A DNA stretch of 64,000 nt from Echinimonas agarilytica (GTDB lineage: Bacteria > Pseudomonadota > Gammaproteobacteria > Enterobacterales > Neiellaceae): positions 55,780-119,779 of the forward strand of contig NZ_JAMQGP010000011.1 of assembly GCF_023703465.1 (NCBI RefSeq). The letters are read 5' to 3'. Both the position numbers and the translations under genes were made by a program. Positions within the stretch are counted from its first letter, which is position 1. Each line of letters opens with the position of its first letter. Below the pieces are notes generated by a model, which was given only the letters and a program-made list of their open reading frames with translations, was not told the origin of the DNA and made no database searches. Positions 38,215 to 47,017 of the stretch are shown here, in pieces.

Positions 38215-39540
38215 TTACAATTTCCCTGCTAATCGCAATTCGCGTTCGCGCATTTTAATTTTATGCTGCTCTTGTTGTTGAGTGCGTTTGATTTTACCCA
38301 TAATGGTCACCATGGCCAGTAAGGCAAAACTTACATCGTTATAGGCAAAGCTTAAGGCTGCTCCACTTAAACAGAACACCATCAAGGCCACCAGCACATA
38401 CTTAGCAAGGTTGCGCATCCATTCTTCAGAAGTCGCCGACATCATCAGATTCATAGCCTTTATAATGGCAATCCCGATCATGCCAAAATAAATAAAGAAG
38501 CCAACAAATCCATGATCACTCAACACCTGAAAATAAATGGAATGAGCGGCCTTTGCAAAGGTAGCAAAATAGATATCTGGCGCGGGAATGAAGCTCAGGT
38601 TGTCATAGTTTTCAGCCTGACCAAAGAACAAGCCATGATTTTGCAACCCATAAAATCCCACGCCCAAAAAGGGGTGTTCCAGAGCAAGCAAGGTTGCGAC
38701 CTTCCAAGCCACCAGCCGCCCCATGAAACTCCCATCACTTTCGGCTGCGTTATCAATGGTATTTAGTCGATCAATATACTGATCTTGCATTAACGAGACC
38801 GCGAAAATAATCCCGATGGTGTAAATAACACCTAGGCCTAACTTCTTTTTAGCAAAGACAAAATTCATCAGCAGCAAAAAAGCCATTCCGACAAAACCAC
38901 CTCGGGAATTGGTCCCCATAATCGACAGTGCGAATAGCAGCATGCACCCCGCTGCCGCCCAGCGATAGATTTTGTTAGGGGCCTGAGCCATGAAATATCC
39001 AAACAGTGGCATGGCCATGCATAACGCTAAGGCCAACATGTTGTTGTCGCCCATGAATCCAGTGTGAATTCGGTGCCCCCCCCCACTGGCTGCAAACTTA
39101 AGCCCTTCAATCACACCGTGATAAGACAAGCCAATCAGCATGGCCAATACAAACAATTCGAGCTGTTTTCGAGTATTAATCAATGCCGTCGCGAAGAAAT
39201 AGAGCAGTAAAATTTTAACCGCTTTGTCGTATGCGACCCACACCGGTTTGGGGTCATTTTCTGCGAAAATAGACGATAGGGTCATCTGTACAAAGAAGGC
39301 AACGGCCATGAAGGAAATGGCATCAAAGCAACCTTTCACTTTTTTATTGTTTAGGACGGTGGTTGCAATAGTAGCCAGTGCAATAAAAGCATTAAAGCGC
39401 ATGCTGGAGCCGAAGCCATACAGCGCATTTTTAGGCATCACCATAGCAACCCAAAGCCAAGTAGAAACGGCTACAGAGGGGTGTTTAAGGCCAAGATATA
39501 ATAGATAAATGAATGCCGCTAAGAAAATCGGGTCGCGCAT
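38215..39540 (-). CDS. O-antigen ligase/polymerase family, exosortase A-associated type
   Basis: This 441-residue membrane protein has about eleven helices and a Wzy_C/WaaL signature (HSIYFQVLSDHGFVGFFIYF). The N-terminus MRDPIFLAAFIYLLYLGLKH and the following LWVAMVMPKNALYGF resemble the XrtA-linked O-ligase family (TIGR03097-like). It could act as the Wzy polymerase of the locus or attach glycan to proteins, and sequence alone does not decide. A basic C-terminal tail ends the protein. Its ATG overlaps the stop of a 33-codon ORF as TAATG. Confidence 0.87.
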   Translation of the reverse strand: MRDPIFLAAFIYLLYLGLKHPSVAVSTWLWVAMVMPKNALYGFGSSMRFNAFIALATIATTVLNNKKVKGCFDAISFMAVAFFVQMTLSSIFAENDPKPVWVAYDKAVKILLLYFFATALINTRKQLELFVLAMLIGLSYHGVIEGLKFAASGGGHRIHTGFMGDNNMLALALCMAMPLFGYFMAQAPNKIYRWAAAGCMLLFALSIMGTNSRGGFVGMAFLLLMNFVFAKKKLGLGVIYTIGIIFAVSLMQDQYIDRLNTIDNAAESDGSFMGRLVAWKVATLLALEHPFLGVGFYGLQNHGLFFGQAENYDNLSFIPAPDIYFATFAKAAHSIYFQVLSDHGFVGFFIYFGMIGIAIIKAMNLMMSATSEEWMRNLAKYVLVALMVFCLSGAALSFAYNDVSFALLAMVTIMGKIKRTQQQEQHKIKMRERELRLAGKL

Positions 39541-39641
39541 TATTTCTTCTCTTTCTTCTGAGTACGTTCATGCTGGTCGTACAGAAAGGCGACATAGCAC
39601 ATGGCCGCAACTTCAACGAGAAACAACAGCGATTCAATCAT
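39540..39641 (-). CDS. 33-residue single-helix membrane miniprotein coupled to the O-ligase gene
   Basis: A short frame reads MIESLLFLVEVAAMCYVAFL (one membrane helix) followed by a 13-residue highly charged tail ending QKKEKK. Its TAA overlaps the ATG of the O-ligase gene (TAATG). AGGGA lies 11 bases upstream of its own ATG and a second AGG adjoins it. It may be a leader that couples translation, or a small partner of the ligase. I do not know the family. The fused reading order and membrane character make it more than chance, but no expression evidence is available. Confidence 0.5.
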   Translation of the reverse strand: MIESLLFLVEVAAMCYVAFLYDQHERTQKKEKK

Positions 39642-39848
39642 ACCTAGCGACGTCCCTGATATAGGTAAAGTAAGCTCTAAACAGATAAAGCACGATGGCG
39701 TTATGATACCGATCATTTATTTAAACGCGAAGCTTAACCTAACAAAGTTTCAGCAAAACCTTAACACCAAGCTTTTATAGGCATTGAATTGTGGCATCAT
39801 AATGCAGCAAAGAGGGATACCCAACACACTCGAGGGACTTGAGAAGCA
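39642..39848. promoter_or_regulatory. Divergent promoter region of the O-ligase and beta-helix operons
   Basis: These 207 bases contain no gene. On the plus strand the string TGTGGCATCATAATGCAGC (39790-39808) resembles a sigma-54 promoter, but GG and GC are 9 rather than 10 bases apart. Nearby CTTTTATAGGCATTG could contain a -10-like TTATAG. A GAGGGAC plus GAGAAG pair precedes the ATG at 39849. Confidence 0.3.
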
Positions 39849-41315
39849 ATGCTCAGTAAGAAAATACTTATAGGCTATTTGATTGCATGCAGTGTCATCG
39901 TGCATGCCGCTATTGGTATTTGGGCATATAAAAGCACCAGTACTGTGCTAGATACAGGCGTGCCACTTTCTATTCTTGCAGAACAAAAACTACGGCATAT
40001 GGAAAAAAGTAGCACGGTTGTCGAGCAAGCTTTAAAACCCGCATTGAAGGCACTGGCAAACACGCGCCTTGATCAAACCATACCGCTAACGCCTCGCACC
40101 AATATTATGCCCGTACAAAGCAAAGCCATGAATACGGCAGGTGCTTGCTTCGTTGACTCAGGTAAAAAGCTTCTCGAAACTTTAGAAAAGAAACCACACT
40201 GCAAGAATACAATTGTACTACCCGGCACCTACACGCTGAAAAAACGAGTCATTAAAGTGGCTGGCAGTCATCGCATCATTCAAGCGGGTGGCGATGCCGT
40301 GATCCGCCTTCTCAGTGAAGAGGGCATTTACATTAGCTCTCCCCACATTAACTTTTCTGGGTTTCGCATTGAAGGTGTGTGTAAATCAGATTATTGCGAC
40401 CATATCTTCCACGTGGTTGGAAAAGCCAAACACACCGTGCTTCATAATAATGTACTGGTGAATGCAAATGCCGCGATCAAAGTGAACGGGCTGGGCAAGC
40501 AGTATCCTGATCAAGGCATTATTTCTGAGAACATCATTTTCAACACGACGGTTCGGCGTTCGAAACGCTCGGTGACTCCCATTGATATCGTTGCAGCAAA
40601 CGAATGGGATATCTCCAACAATACGATTTTCGATTTTCACAAAGTGGGCAGCAATGGCACGAGTTACGGCTTGTTCGTCAAAGGGGGCGGTCAAGGCTCA
40701 AATATCAGCGGCAACCTTGTGGTCTGTGATGCAAAGAACAAGAGCAAAGGTGTTCAAATCGGTCTGTCTATTGGCGGCGGCGGAACGGGTAAAGAATACC
40801 GGCGCCAAGGTTCGCGTGGGTATGAATATAAAGACACTGTGATGAATCACAATCTGGTGTTAAATTGCACAACAGATGTAGGCATTTACATTAATAAAGG
40901 CCAAGACATAACGCTTGCCAACAACATCGTACTCAGTTCTAGTGGTATCGACGTTCGTTATGCCGTAAGTTCTGCACTGTTTCGAAACAATATCATCACG
41001 GGTAGAATTCTCTCTCGCGATGGAGGTCACTTCGACGCCTCAGCGAATTTAATTCGCAAGCTGAGTACCGTCACGGCCAAAGATTATTCATTTGAGGCGA
41101 TCGAGTCTGCGAGTCAGCTTGATTTTTCAACTTCAAACGAAGGGAAGCACAGCGCTAATGCTCAAACCATTGAGTTTTCCAAAGCATTGCCTAATTTTTG
41201 TGGCAAGCTGGAACTAAGCACTGATTATTTAGGACTGAGTGATCAAGGATTCTGCTCAGAGCGGTTATCTAGAGTATTTGAGCATGACGCGAACAGCGAC
41301 TTTACCGATTCTTAA
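39849..41315 (+). CDS. Membrane-anchored right-handed beta-helix protein
   Basis: This 488-residue protein has an N-terminal signal-anchor (residues 5-27, LIGYLIACSVIVHAAIGIW) and a linker to about residue 95. A parallel beta-helix then runs to about 440, with the repeated pattern of short Asn/Ile/Val strands (ISENIIFNTT, ISNNTIFDFH, ISGNLVVCDA, MNHNLVLNCT, LANNIVLSSS). NosD/epimerase- and lyase-like helices of this type act on polysaccharides. No catalytic set can be assigned by eye. It starts the second rightward operon and overlaps the next gene by 32 bases. Confidence 0.82.
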   Translation: MLSKKILIGYLIACSVIVHAAIGIWAYKSTSTVLDTGVPLSILAEQKLRHMEKSSTVVEQALKPALKALANTRLDQTIPLTPRTNIMPVQSKAMNTAGACFVDSGKKLLETLEKKPHCKNTIVLPGTYTLKKRVIKVAGSHRIIQAGGDAVIRLLSEEGIYISSPHINFSGFRIEGVCKSDYCDHIFHVVGKAKHTVLHNNVLVNANAAIKVNGLGKQYPDQGIISENIIFNTTVRRSKRSVTPIDIVAANEWDISNNTIFDFHKVGSNGTSYGLFVKGGGQGSNISGNLVVCDAKNKSKGVQIGLSIGGGGTGKEYRRQGSRGYEYKDTVMNHNLVLNCTTDVGIYINKGQDITLANNIVLSSSGIDVRYAVSSALFRNNIITGRILSRDGGHFDASANLIRKLSTVTAKDYSFEAIESASQLDFSTSNEGKHSANAQTIEFSKALPNFCGKLELSTDYLGLSDQGFCSERLSRVFEHDANSDFTDS

Positions 41316-42231
41316 GTACCATAATTTGGTACGCGATGGACTTTTAGCAGGCCTTTCCAAAGATGAGGTGCTCGAAGGTTTTCGTCTATTTATTAAACGC
41401 TTATCGAAACGCTACGATATATGCACAGTATCTGAGGCCTTGAACCGTTGCCAAAACGGTGACCGCCGCGCCATCGCTATTAGCTTTGATGATGGTTATC
41501 AGTCTTATTTGAAAGATATTGCGCCCATATTGGTTGATATGGATGCACAAGCCTCATTTTACGTGTGTACCGGTTTATCATCAGACAAGCAGTTGATGTG
41601 GAATGATCAAATTCTGGTGAGCTGCCTTCACAACAAACAACTCACGCCCACATTGGCAAAAGACTTTCTCAGCCGTTACCAAATTGAATTCAAACAGACC
41701 AGTTCGCATCAGCCTGAATTTCTTAAGGCGCTTGAACGCGCCATTAAGTACCGTCCATTCAAACAACGAGCAGGTCTTATCCAATCGTTTCAACAACAAT
41801 TTGGGCTCAGTGACGATACTCGCACACTCGAGCTGCGTTCGGCCATTGAACTGCTTAATACCGATGAGATTCGCGCACTCCACCAACTCGGCATGGAAGT
41901 GGGTGGACACACAGTAAGCCACCCGATTTTGGCGCAAGAATCAGCCGAAGACGCACACCAACAAATTATAAGCGACCAGCAACGTTTAGCTAAGATCCTG
42001 GGGCGCTCTCCTCGTTCTTTTGCCTATCCCAATGGCTGGCACAACCGAGATTTCTTAGATCTTCACAAAGGCTTTGTGGAAGAAGCGGGTTATGAACATG
42101 CGGTGAGCGCAAATTATGGAATATCTAAACTCGATGGGCGCGACCAATTTATGCTCAAACGGATTGAGCTTCCTACATCGATTAGCGCATTTCATCTGAC
42201 TAAATTTTATCTGAAGCACTGGCTGAGCTAG
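41284..42231 (+). CDS. Polysaccharide deacetylase, second copy
   Basis: This 315-residue NodB-domain protein opens TATLPILKYHNLV. The catalytic/metal Asp pair is in AISFDDGYQSYLKDIAPIL and the histidine motif is GGHTVSHPILAQE. AYPNGW and a C-terminal region follow. It is diverged from the XrtA-type deacetylase at 3954 and more like the PgaB/IcaB class. The frame runs back to 41239, but the ATG at 41284 yields the expected short N-terminus. It has no obvious signal peptide, which leaves location uncertain. Confidence 0.87.
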   Translation: MTRTATLPILKYHNLVRDGLLAGLSKDEVLEGFRLFIKRLSKRYDICTVSEALNRCQNGDRRAIAISFDDGYQSYLKDIAPILVDMDAQASFYVCTGLSSDKQLMWNDQILVSCLHNKQLTPTLAKDFLSRYQIEFKQTSSHQPEFLKALERAIKYRPFKQRAGLIQSFQQQFGLSDDTRTLELRSAIELLNTDEIRALHQLGMEVGGHTVSHPILAQESAEDAHQQIISDQQRLAKILGRSPRSFAYPNGWHNRDFLDLHKGFVEEAGYEHAVSANYGISKLDGRDQFMLKRIELPTSISAFHLTKFYLKHWLS

Positions 42232-42305
42232 TGATGGGGGTAATACCGCACCCAGGTTCATCTAATGTTGTCAGCCTTCGCGACAACAATTGAGTAATTA
42301 AGAAC

Positions 42306-43808
42306 ATGTCTGATTTAAAACAGAAAACGGTCAAAGGCATCGCATTTTTAGGTGCGGGAAAAAGCTTTGGACGTATCATCTCATTTGTAAACACTCTGGT
42401 TCTTGCGCGAATCCTGTCACCTGAAGACTACGGTCTCATGGCGATGGCAATGGTGGTGTCGGGCTTTGTCGCCTTTTTCAATGAAATAGGCTTGGGCAGC
42501 GCTATTGTTCAGCGCAAACAAGTCAGCCAAGTTCAATTAGTCGGCTGCTTTTACATAGCGATGGTCATTAGTGTACTGCTTTACTTTGCAACCTATTGGG
42601 CGGCACCGTTGGCCAATGACTTGTATGACAACGATAAAGTGGGCGCTTTACTACAAGTCATTGCTTTAGGATTCATCTTAGGTGCGGTTAAAACGGTGCC
42701 CGAAGCACTGTTGCGCCGAGAAATGAAATTCATGCACATTTCGGCCATTGAGTTTGTGTCGATTCTGATTCACTGCGGCACCACCTTGGCCTTAGCGCTC
42801 ATGGGTTGGGAAACATGGTCGTTGGTGTACGGCATGTTGGCAGGTGAATTATTTCGAACGATCGCCATGTTCGCTGCGTCGAGGTGGCTGCCCACCAACG
42901 GTGGTAAACTATCGGAAGCTATTGATCTCATGAAATTTGGCGCCACAGTGACTTATTCGCGGATTACTTGGTACATCTATAGCAATGCGCAAACATTGAT
43001 TCTAGGTAAAGTCAGTGGCGATCGCGCCACTGGTGTTTTTACTATGGCTCAAACGCTTGCGTTCCTGCCGTCCCAACACATCACAACACTGGTGATTCAA
43101 GTGGCTTCGCCACTATTTGCTCGCTTACAGGAGGATACCAAGTCGCTTAACGCAGCAATTTTAAAACTAACATCAGGACTGGCTTTAATCGCTTTCCCAG
43201 TGTTAATGGGCATGGTGTTAACCGCCGATGAATTAGTCTCTGTATTGTTGGGGCCAGATTGGTCAGAAGTAACGCTGCCACTGCAATTGCTATGTGTCAT
43301 GAGCGCGTGTAAGTCCATCGACCCCTTGCTGACACAAGCCCTAATTTCGATTGGCCGCGCCGACATTACAGCACGCTATACCACGTTGTGTGCGGTGATG
43401 ATTCCATTAGGTGTTTATATCGGTGCGGTGAACTGGGATATCGTCGGTGCTTCAGCTGCACTGGCTATCACTTACCCGGTATTAATGGTTGTGCTTCTTT
43501 TGATCACGCGCCGCTATTATGCATTATCCATGCGCCAATATGCGCAGCACCTAGCCGCGCCTGTGAGTGCATGTCTGGCAATGGCAGTGGCAATTATGGG
43601 GATTGAATTTGCGCTCAACACTTGGCTCAATGTAAATGACTTCATCATGTTGTGCGTAAAAGTTGCTGTTGGCGTACTTTCCTATTGTTTGTGGCTCATT
43701 TATACCCAGCCCAAGAGCATGCAATTGCTACATTCGGTGCTCACTGACTTGGGCATATCAGAGCAAAAACTGGAGCGCTGGCCGTTTAATCAAGCCAATG
43801 TAAGGTGA
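42306..43808 (+). CDS. Wzx-type flippase (MOP superfamily), copy 2
   Basis: This 500-residue protein has about 12 to 14 helices. The start MSDLKQKTVKGIAFLGAGKS, followed by TLVLARILSPEDYGLMAMAM and GLGSAIVQRKQVSQVQLVG, is the classic WzxC/colanic-acid exporter pattern. It differs clearly from the flippase at 15584. Two flippases suggest either two polymers or one dedicated to a side chain. A small stem GTTGTC/GACAAC lies in the 74-base gap upstream. Confidence 0.92.
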   Translation: MSDLKQKTVKGIAFLGAGKSFGRIISFVNTLVLARILSPEDYGLMAMAMVVSGFVAFFNEIGLGSAIVQRKQVSQVQLVGCFYIAMVISVLLYFATYWAAPLANDLYDNDKVGALLQVIALGFILGAVKTVPEALLRREMKFMHISAIEFVSILIHCGTTLALALMGWETWSLVYGMLAGELFRTIAMFAASRWLPTNGGKLSEAIDLMKFGATVTYSRITWYIYSNAQTLILGKVSGDRATGVFTMAQTLAFLPSQHITTLVIQVASPLFARLQEDTKSLNAAILKLTSGLALIAFPVLMGMVLTADELVSVLLGPDWSEVTLPLQLLCVMSACKSIDPLLTQALISIGRADITARYTTLCAVMIPLGVYIGAVNWDIVGASAALAITYPVLMVVLLLITRRYYALSMRQYAQHLAAPVSACLAMAVAIMGIEFALNTWLNVNDFIMLCVKVAVGVLSYCLWLIYTQPKSMQLLHSVLTDLGISEQKLERWPFNQANVR

Positions 43809-43810
43809 AC

Positions 43811-44809
43811 ATGCTGGACACTAACGCCTCAGAAGCAACCAACATAGAACTTACCGATGCGTGGCAACAGTGCCTTTATAAGCACTGCTTTTCACCTTCG
43901 CAAGTGCTGCACTATGCGAGAAGCTTTACGGGAGACAAAGAGACGCGTTATGCCTACGTTCGCTCCATATCAAACAGTGGTTTAAAGCGAATAGCACCGT
44001 TGCGAAACTATTTTGTCACCCATGCAGCACCGCGAACCCCACTCTCACCTTCTCAAACAATGCCCCTGTTCAATTCATTATTGGAACAGCCTTGGCATAT
44101 GGCAACCATTGGTTTAGCCAGCAAAAACAATGAGTTCATTCAGCAGATTCAAAGCTACTTAAAAGCGCAACGCATCCCATTTAAGTTAGAACCACAATTT
44201 ACCAACTGGCAACTGCGCCTCGATGTCAGCCCAGAAGAATACTTTGCCCAACGCCCTTCCCAACTGAAAAATACGCTCAAGCGGAAAAAGAACAAGCTCC
44301 TCCGTGAACAGAGGCAATGGCACTGCCAGCTTGTGTCCAGCGTTGAAAGTTTTGAGCGGGGGTTTGCGGACTACAAAAGCATTTATGATGCCAGCTGGAA
44401 ACCTGTTGAAGAAAACATATCGTTCATCAAAGAGTTTTCAAAACTAGCGGCCGAGCGAGGCTGGCTGCGGATGGCGTTGCTCTATATTGATAATGAACCG
44501 GCAGCCGCGCAAATTTGGTTCAACTATCAGGGTAAGACCAATATTTTCAAGCTGGCTTATCACCCGAAATTTAAAAATTATTCGGCCGGAACTTTATTAA
44601 CAGAGTTCCTAATGCGCCACGTTTTAGAGCAAGATAGCGTGAAATGGGTTGATTTTGGCATGGGCGACGAGCCCTATAAACAAGATTGGATGAACATCTC
44701 TGAACAGTGTTATACGGTAACAGCCTTTAATAATCGCAGCTTTTTTGGCACACTTGCGCGAATTCGATACGATATTTTACCAAGACTAAAGCAGCGATTA
44801 CTAAGATGA
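43811..44809 (+). CDS. GNAT-fold acyltransferase (FemAB/CelD-like)
   Basis: This 332-residue protein has motifs LKNTLKRKKNKLLREQRQWH, FADYKSIYDASWKPVEENIS and a C-terminal LAYHPKFKNYSAGTLLTEFL. VDFGMGDEPYKQDWMN completes a typical Acetyltransf_6/CelD pattern. It differs from the XrtA FemAB gene at 4809. A GTG at 43805 overlaps the upstream stop. The ATG at 43811 is 5 bases after AAGG and is preferred. Its ATGA junction with the ACP gene suggests it transfers an acyl or aminoacyl group held on that carrier. Confidence 0.8.
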   Translation: MLDTNASEATNIELTDAWQQCLYKHCFSPSQVLHYARSFTGDKETRYAYVRSISNSGLKRIAPLRNYFVTHAAPRTPLSPSQTMPLFNSLLEQPWHMATIGLASKNNEFIQQIQSYLKAQRIPFKLEPQFTNWQLRLDVSPEEYFAQRPSQLKNTLKRKKNKLLREQRQWHCQLVSSVESFERGFADYKSIYDASWKPVEENISFIKEFSKLAAERGWLRMALLYIDNEPAAAQIWFNYQGKTNIFKLAYHPKFKNYSAGTLLTEFLMRHVLEQDSVKWVDFGMGDEPYKQDWMNISEQCYTVTAFNNRSFFGTLARIRYDILPRLKQRLLR

Positions 44810-45069
44810 CAACACTTGAGCAAACTCAACAGCAACGTTTAGAAGCGATTTTGCAGCAACTACTGCCGTCGCATGCCATCGCTCAATGGCAAGATGACAC
44901 GGGCTTAATTGGCGACATTGCTGAGTTTGATTCCATGACATTAACCAACTTACTCACATCGATTGAAGATGTCTTCAATGTGGAGATTGACGAAAGTGCG
45001 TTGTCGCTTGATGACTTTGCGACCTGGGGTAGCCTAAAGCAATACACCCGTCGACTACTGGACGCCTAA
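44806..45069 (+). CDS. Acyl carrier protein
   Basis: This 87-residue carrier has the phosphopantetheine site GDIAEFDSMTLTNLLTSIED, with Ser43 predicted to be modified. VFNVEIDESALSLDDFATWG forms helix III. It is unlike housekeeping AcpP and matches the carriers of exosortase A loci. ATG overlaps the preceding stop (ATGA), and 1 base separates it from hydrolase 2. The usual companion acyl-CoA ligase and decarboxylase are not in the window. Confidence 0.92.
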   Translation: MTTLEQTQQQRLEAILQQLLPSHAIAQWQDDTGLIGDIAEFDSMTLTNLLTSIEDVFNVEIDESALSLDDFATWGSLKQYTRRLLDA

Positions 45070-45070
45070 C

Positions 45071-45796
45071 ATGACCAGCAGCCCGACTCGCAAATTTTCG
45101 TTTATTTCGTCGGGCGAAGCCTCCTTGTATATGAGTGAAACGCTCTCGAGTTCCAACACTCTAGGCACCGTAATTTTCATTCCTGCACTATTGGAGGAAA
45201 TGAATGCCAGCCGGCATTTGTCTAGCCTTGCTGCATTAGAGCTAGCTTCTCACGGCCTGCATTGCATTCAATTTGATTTATTTGGCACTGGCGATAGTTC
45301 CGGAGACTTGCAAGACGCTACGCTCGAACTTTGGCAACAAAATATCACCGATATCTCTGCGTACGCGCAGACGCAATCAGTCGCTCCAATCCATTTTATT
45401 GCTCTTAGAGCTGGCGCATTGCTCGCGCCGTCGTCGCTGCCTAACAACAGTCAAATTTGGGCATGGCATCCGATTCTCAAAGGCAGGCATTGGGCAAAAC
45501 CAATCCAGCGAACAGCGGCACTACTCAGCCAGCAAGACGCAGAAAAGCAGTGTCTTGAATATGCTGGGTACGCCATCCCAAAAGCATTGTTAGAGTCGAT
45601 GTCAAAACTTGATAAAACCGCAGATGTCGATGCTCAGCACACATTTTACATTGATGATTTAGCTCCCCAAAACTCCGACACATTAGGCTCTATTCAGGTA
45701 CATACGTCACCATTTTGGGTACACCAAGAATTAGAAGATCGCGACTATACCGCTTGGATTGAACAAACAATTACACATCTCACATCATATCAGTGA
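45071..45796 (+). CDS. Exosortase A-associated hydrolase 2 (alpha/beta fold)
   Basis: This 241-residue alpha/beta-hydrolase-like protein has VIFIPALLEEMNASRHLSSL and FDLFGTGDSSGDLQDAT as the characteristic start. The position normally holding the GxSxG nucleophile reads FIALRAGALLA, with Arg where a Ser would sit. As far as I recall, hydrolase 2 members (TIGR03101-like) carry this substitution, so it may not be a hydrolase at all. It follows the ACP gene by one base and is cotranscribed with it. Confidence 0.87.
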   Translation: MTSSPTRKFSFISSGEASLYMSETLSSSNTLGTVIFIPALLEEMNASRHLSSLAALELASHGLHCIQFDLFGTGDSSGDLQDATLELWQQNITDISAYAQTQSVAPIHFIALRAGALLAPSSLPNNSQIWAWHPILKGRHWAKPIQRTAALLSQQDAEKQCLEYAGYAIPKALLESMSKLDKTADVDAQHTFYIDDLAPQNSDTLGSIQVHTSPFWVHQELEDRDYTAWIEQTITHLTSYQ

Positions 45797-45879
45797 TGTA
45801 GCGCTGCATTTTTGATCACAAAATGTTAAATAAGCTGTGTATGATAGGAACGATTAAGAACAGGAACGTCAACAAACTC

Positions 45880-47001
45880 ATGATAAAAGTACTCGTTGTA
45901 TTCGGCACTCGCCCTGAAGCCATTAAAATGGCACCTTTGGTCAAAGTCCTAGAAAATGATGCAGACATCGATTGCCAGGTATGTGTCACTGCACAACATC
46001 GAGAAATGCTTGATCAGGTGCTGGAGTTATTCGATATCACACCTGATTTCGATATGAACATCATGAAACCAGGTCAGTCACTACCTGAACTCACCAGCCG
46101 AGCCATGCAAGGCTTGTACGATGTGATGGCGCAAGCTAAGCCTGATTGTGTGTTAGTTCACGGGGATACATCGACTACATTTTGTGGCAGCCTGGCTGCT
46201 TTTTATCATCAAATTCCAGTGGGACATGTTGAGGCAGGCTTGCGTACGGGCAATATTTATAGCCCTTGGCCTGAAGAAGGCAACCGAAAACTTACCGGCG
46301 CAATTACCAAATATCATTTTGCCCCCACAGATACTGCTAAACAAAACCTAACGCGTGAAAATGTGGCGGATCCAGATATTACCGTCACAGGGAATACTGT
46401 GATCGATGCTCTGCTGGTTGTGAAACAAAAAATTGATGAAGACAAAGCCCTTAACCTCGAACTGGCGTCTCGCTTTAAGATGCTCGACTCCAGTAAGAAA
46501 ATGATTCTGGTCACCGGACATCGCAGAGAGAGCTTTGGTGGTGGTTTTGAGCGCATCTGCAAAGCACTACAAACGTTGGCGCAACGTGATGATGTTGAGA
46601 TCGTGTACCCCGTCCACTTGAACCCTAATGTTCAAGAGCCGGTGAATCGCTACCTATCTGGTTTGAGCAATGTTCATTTGCTAGAGCCTCAAGATTACTT
46701 ACCGTTTGTATACCTGATGAATCAGTCGCACATTATTTTGACTGACTCGGGCGGCATTCAAGAAGAAGCACCATCACTCGGCAAGCCCGTACTGGTAATG
46801 CGAGATACGACTGAGCGCCCAGAAGCGGTTGCGGCCGGTACTGTTGCGTTAGTGGGTACAGACACCGATGTCATCGTGAACCAAACCACGGCTTTATTGG
46901 ATAACGAAGAAATTTACAACAGCATGAGCTTTGCTCACAATCCTTATGGGGACGGCCATGCGTGCGAACGCATTGCAGCGGCACTTAAAAACAATAAATA
47001 A
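45880..47001 (+). CDS. wecB: UDP-N-acetylglucosamine 2-epimerase (non-hydrolysing)
   Basis: This enzyme interconverts UDP-GlcNAc and UDP-ManNAc in the cytoplasm. Visible landmarks are [20 protein letters not shown] at the N-terminus, then [17 protein letters not shown] and [40 protein letters not shown] and TERPEAV also belong to the active site. The 373-residue length is normal. The frame extends to 45823, but the ATG at 45880 gives the family N-terminus. It sits with wecC between the two exosortase hydrolase genes and supplies precursor for ManNAcA. Confidence 0.96.
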   Translation: MIKVLVVFGTRPEAIKMAPLVKVLENDADIDCQVCVTAQHREMLDQVLELFDITPDFDMNIMKPGQSLPELTSRAMQGLYDVMAQAKPDCVLVHGDTSTTFCGSLAAFYHQIPVGHVEAGLRTGNIYSPWPEEGNRKLTGAITKYHFAPTDTAKQNLTRENVADPDITVTGNTVIDALLVVKQKIDEDKALNLELASRFKMLDSSKKMILVTGHRRESFGGGFERICKALQTLAQRDDVEIVYPVHLNPNVQEPVNRYLSGLSNVHLLEPQDYLPFVYLMNQSHIILTDSGGIQEEAPSLGKPVLVMRDTTERPEAVAAGTVALVGTDTDVIVNQTTALLDNEEIYNSMSFAHNPYGDGHACERIAAALKNNK

Positions 47002-47017
47002 GAAAGAAGCGAACGAT

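Noticed and set aside
39790..39808. Sigma-54-like string TGTGGCATCATAATGCAGC before the beta-helix operon
   Set aside because: GG and GC are 9 bases apart, not the required 10. Sigma-54 tolerates spacing changes poorly.
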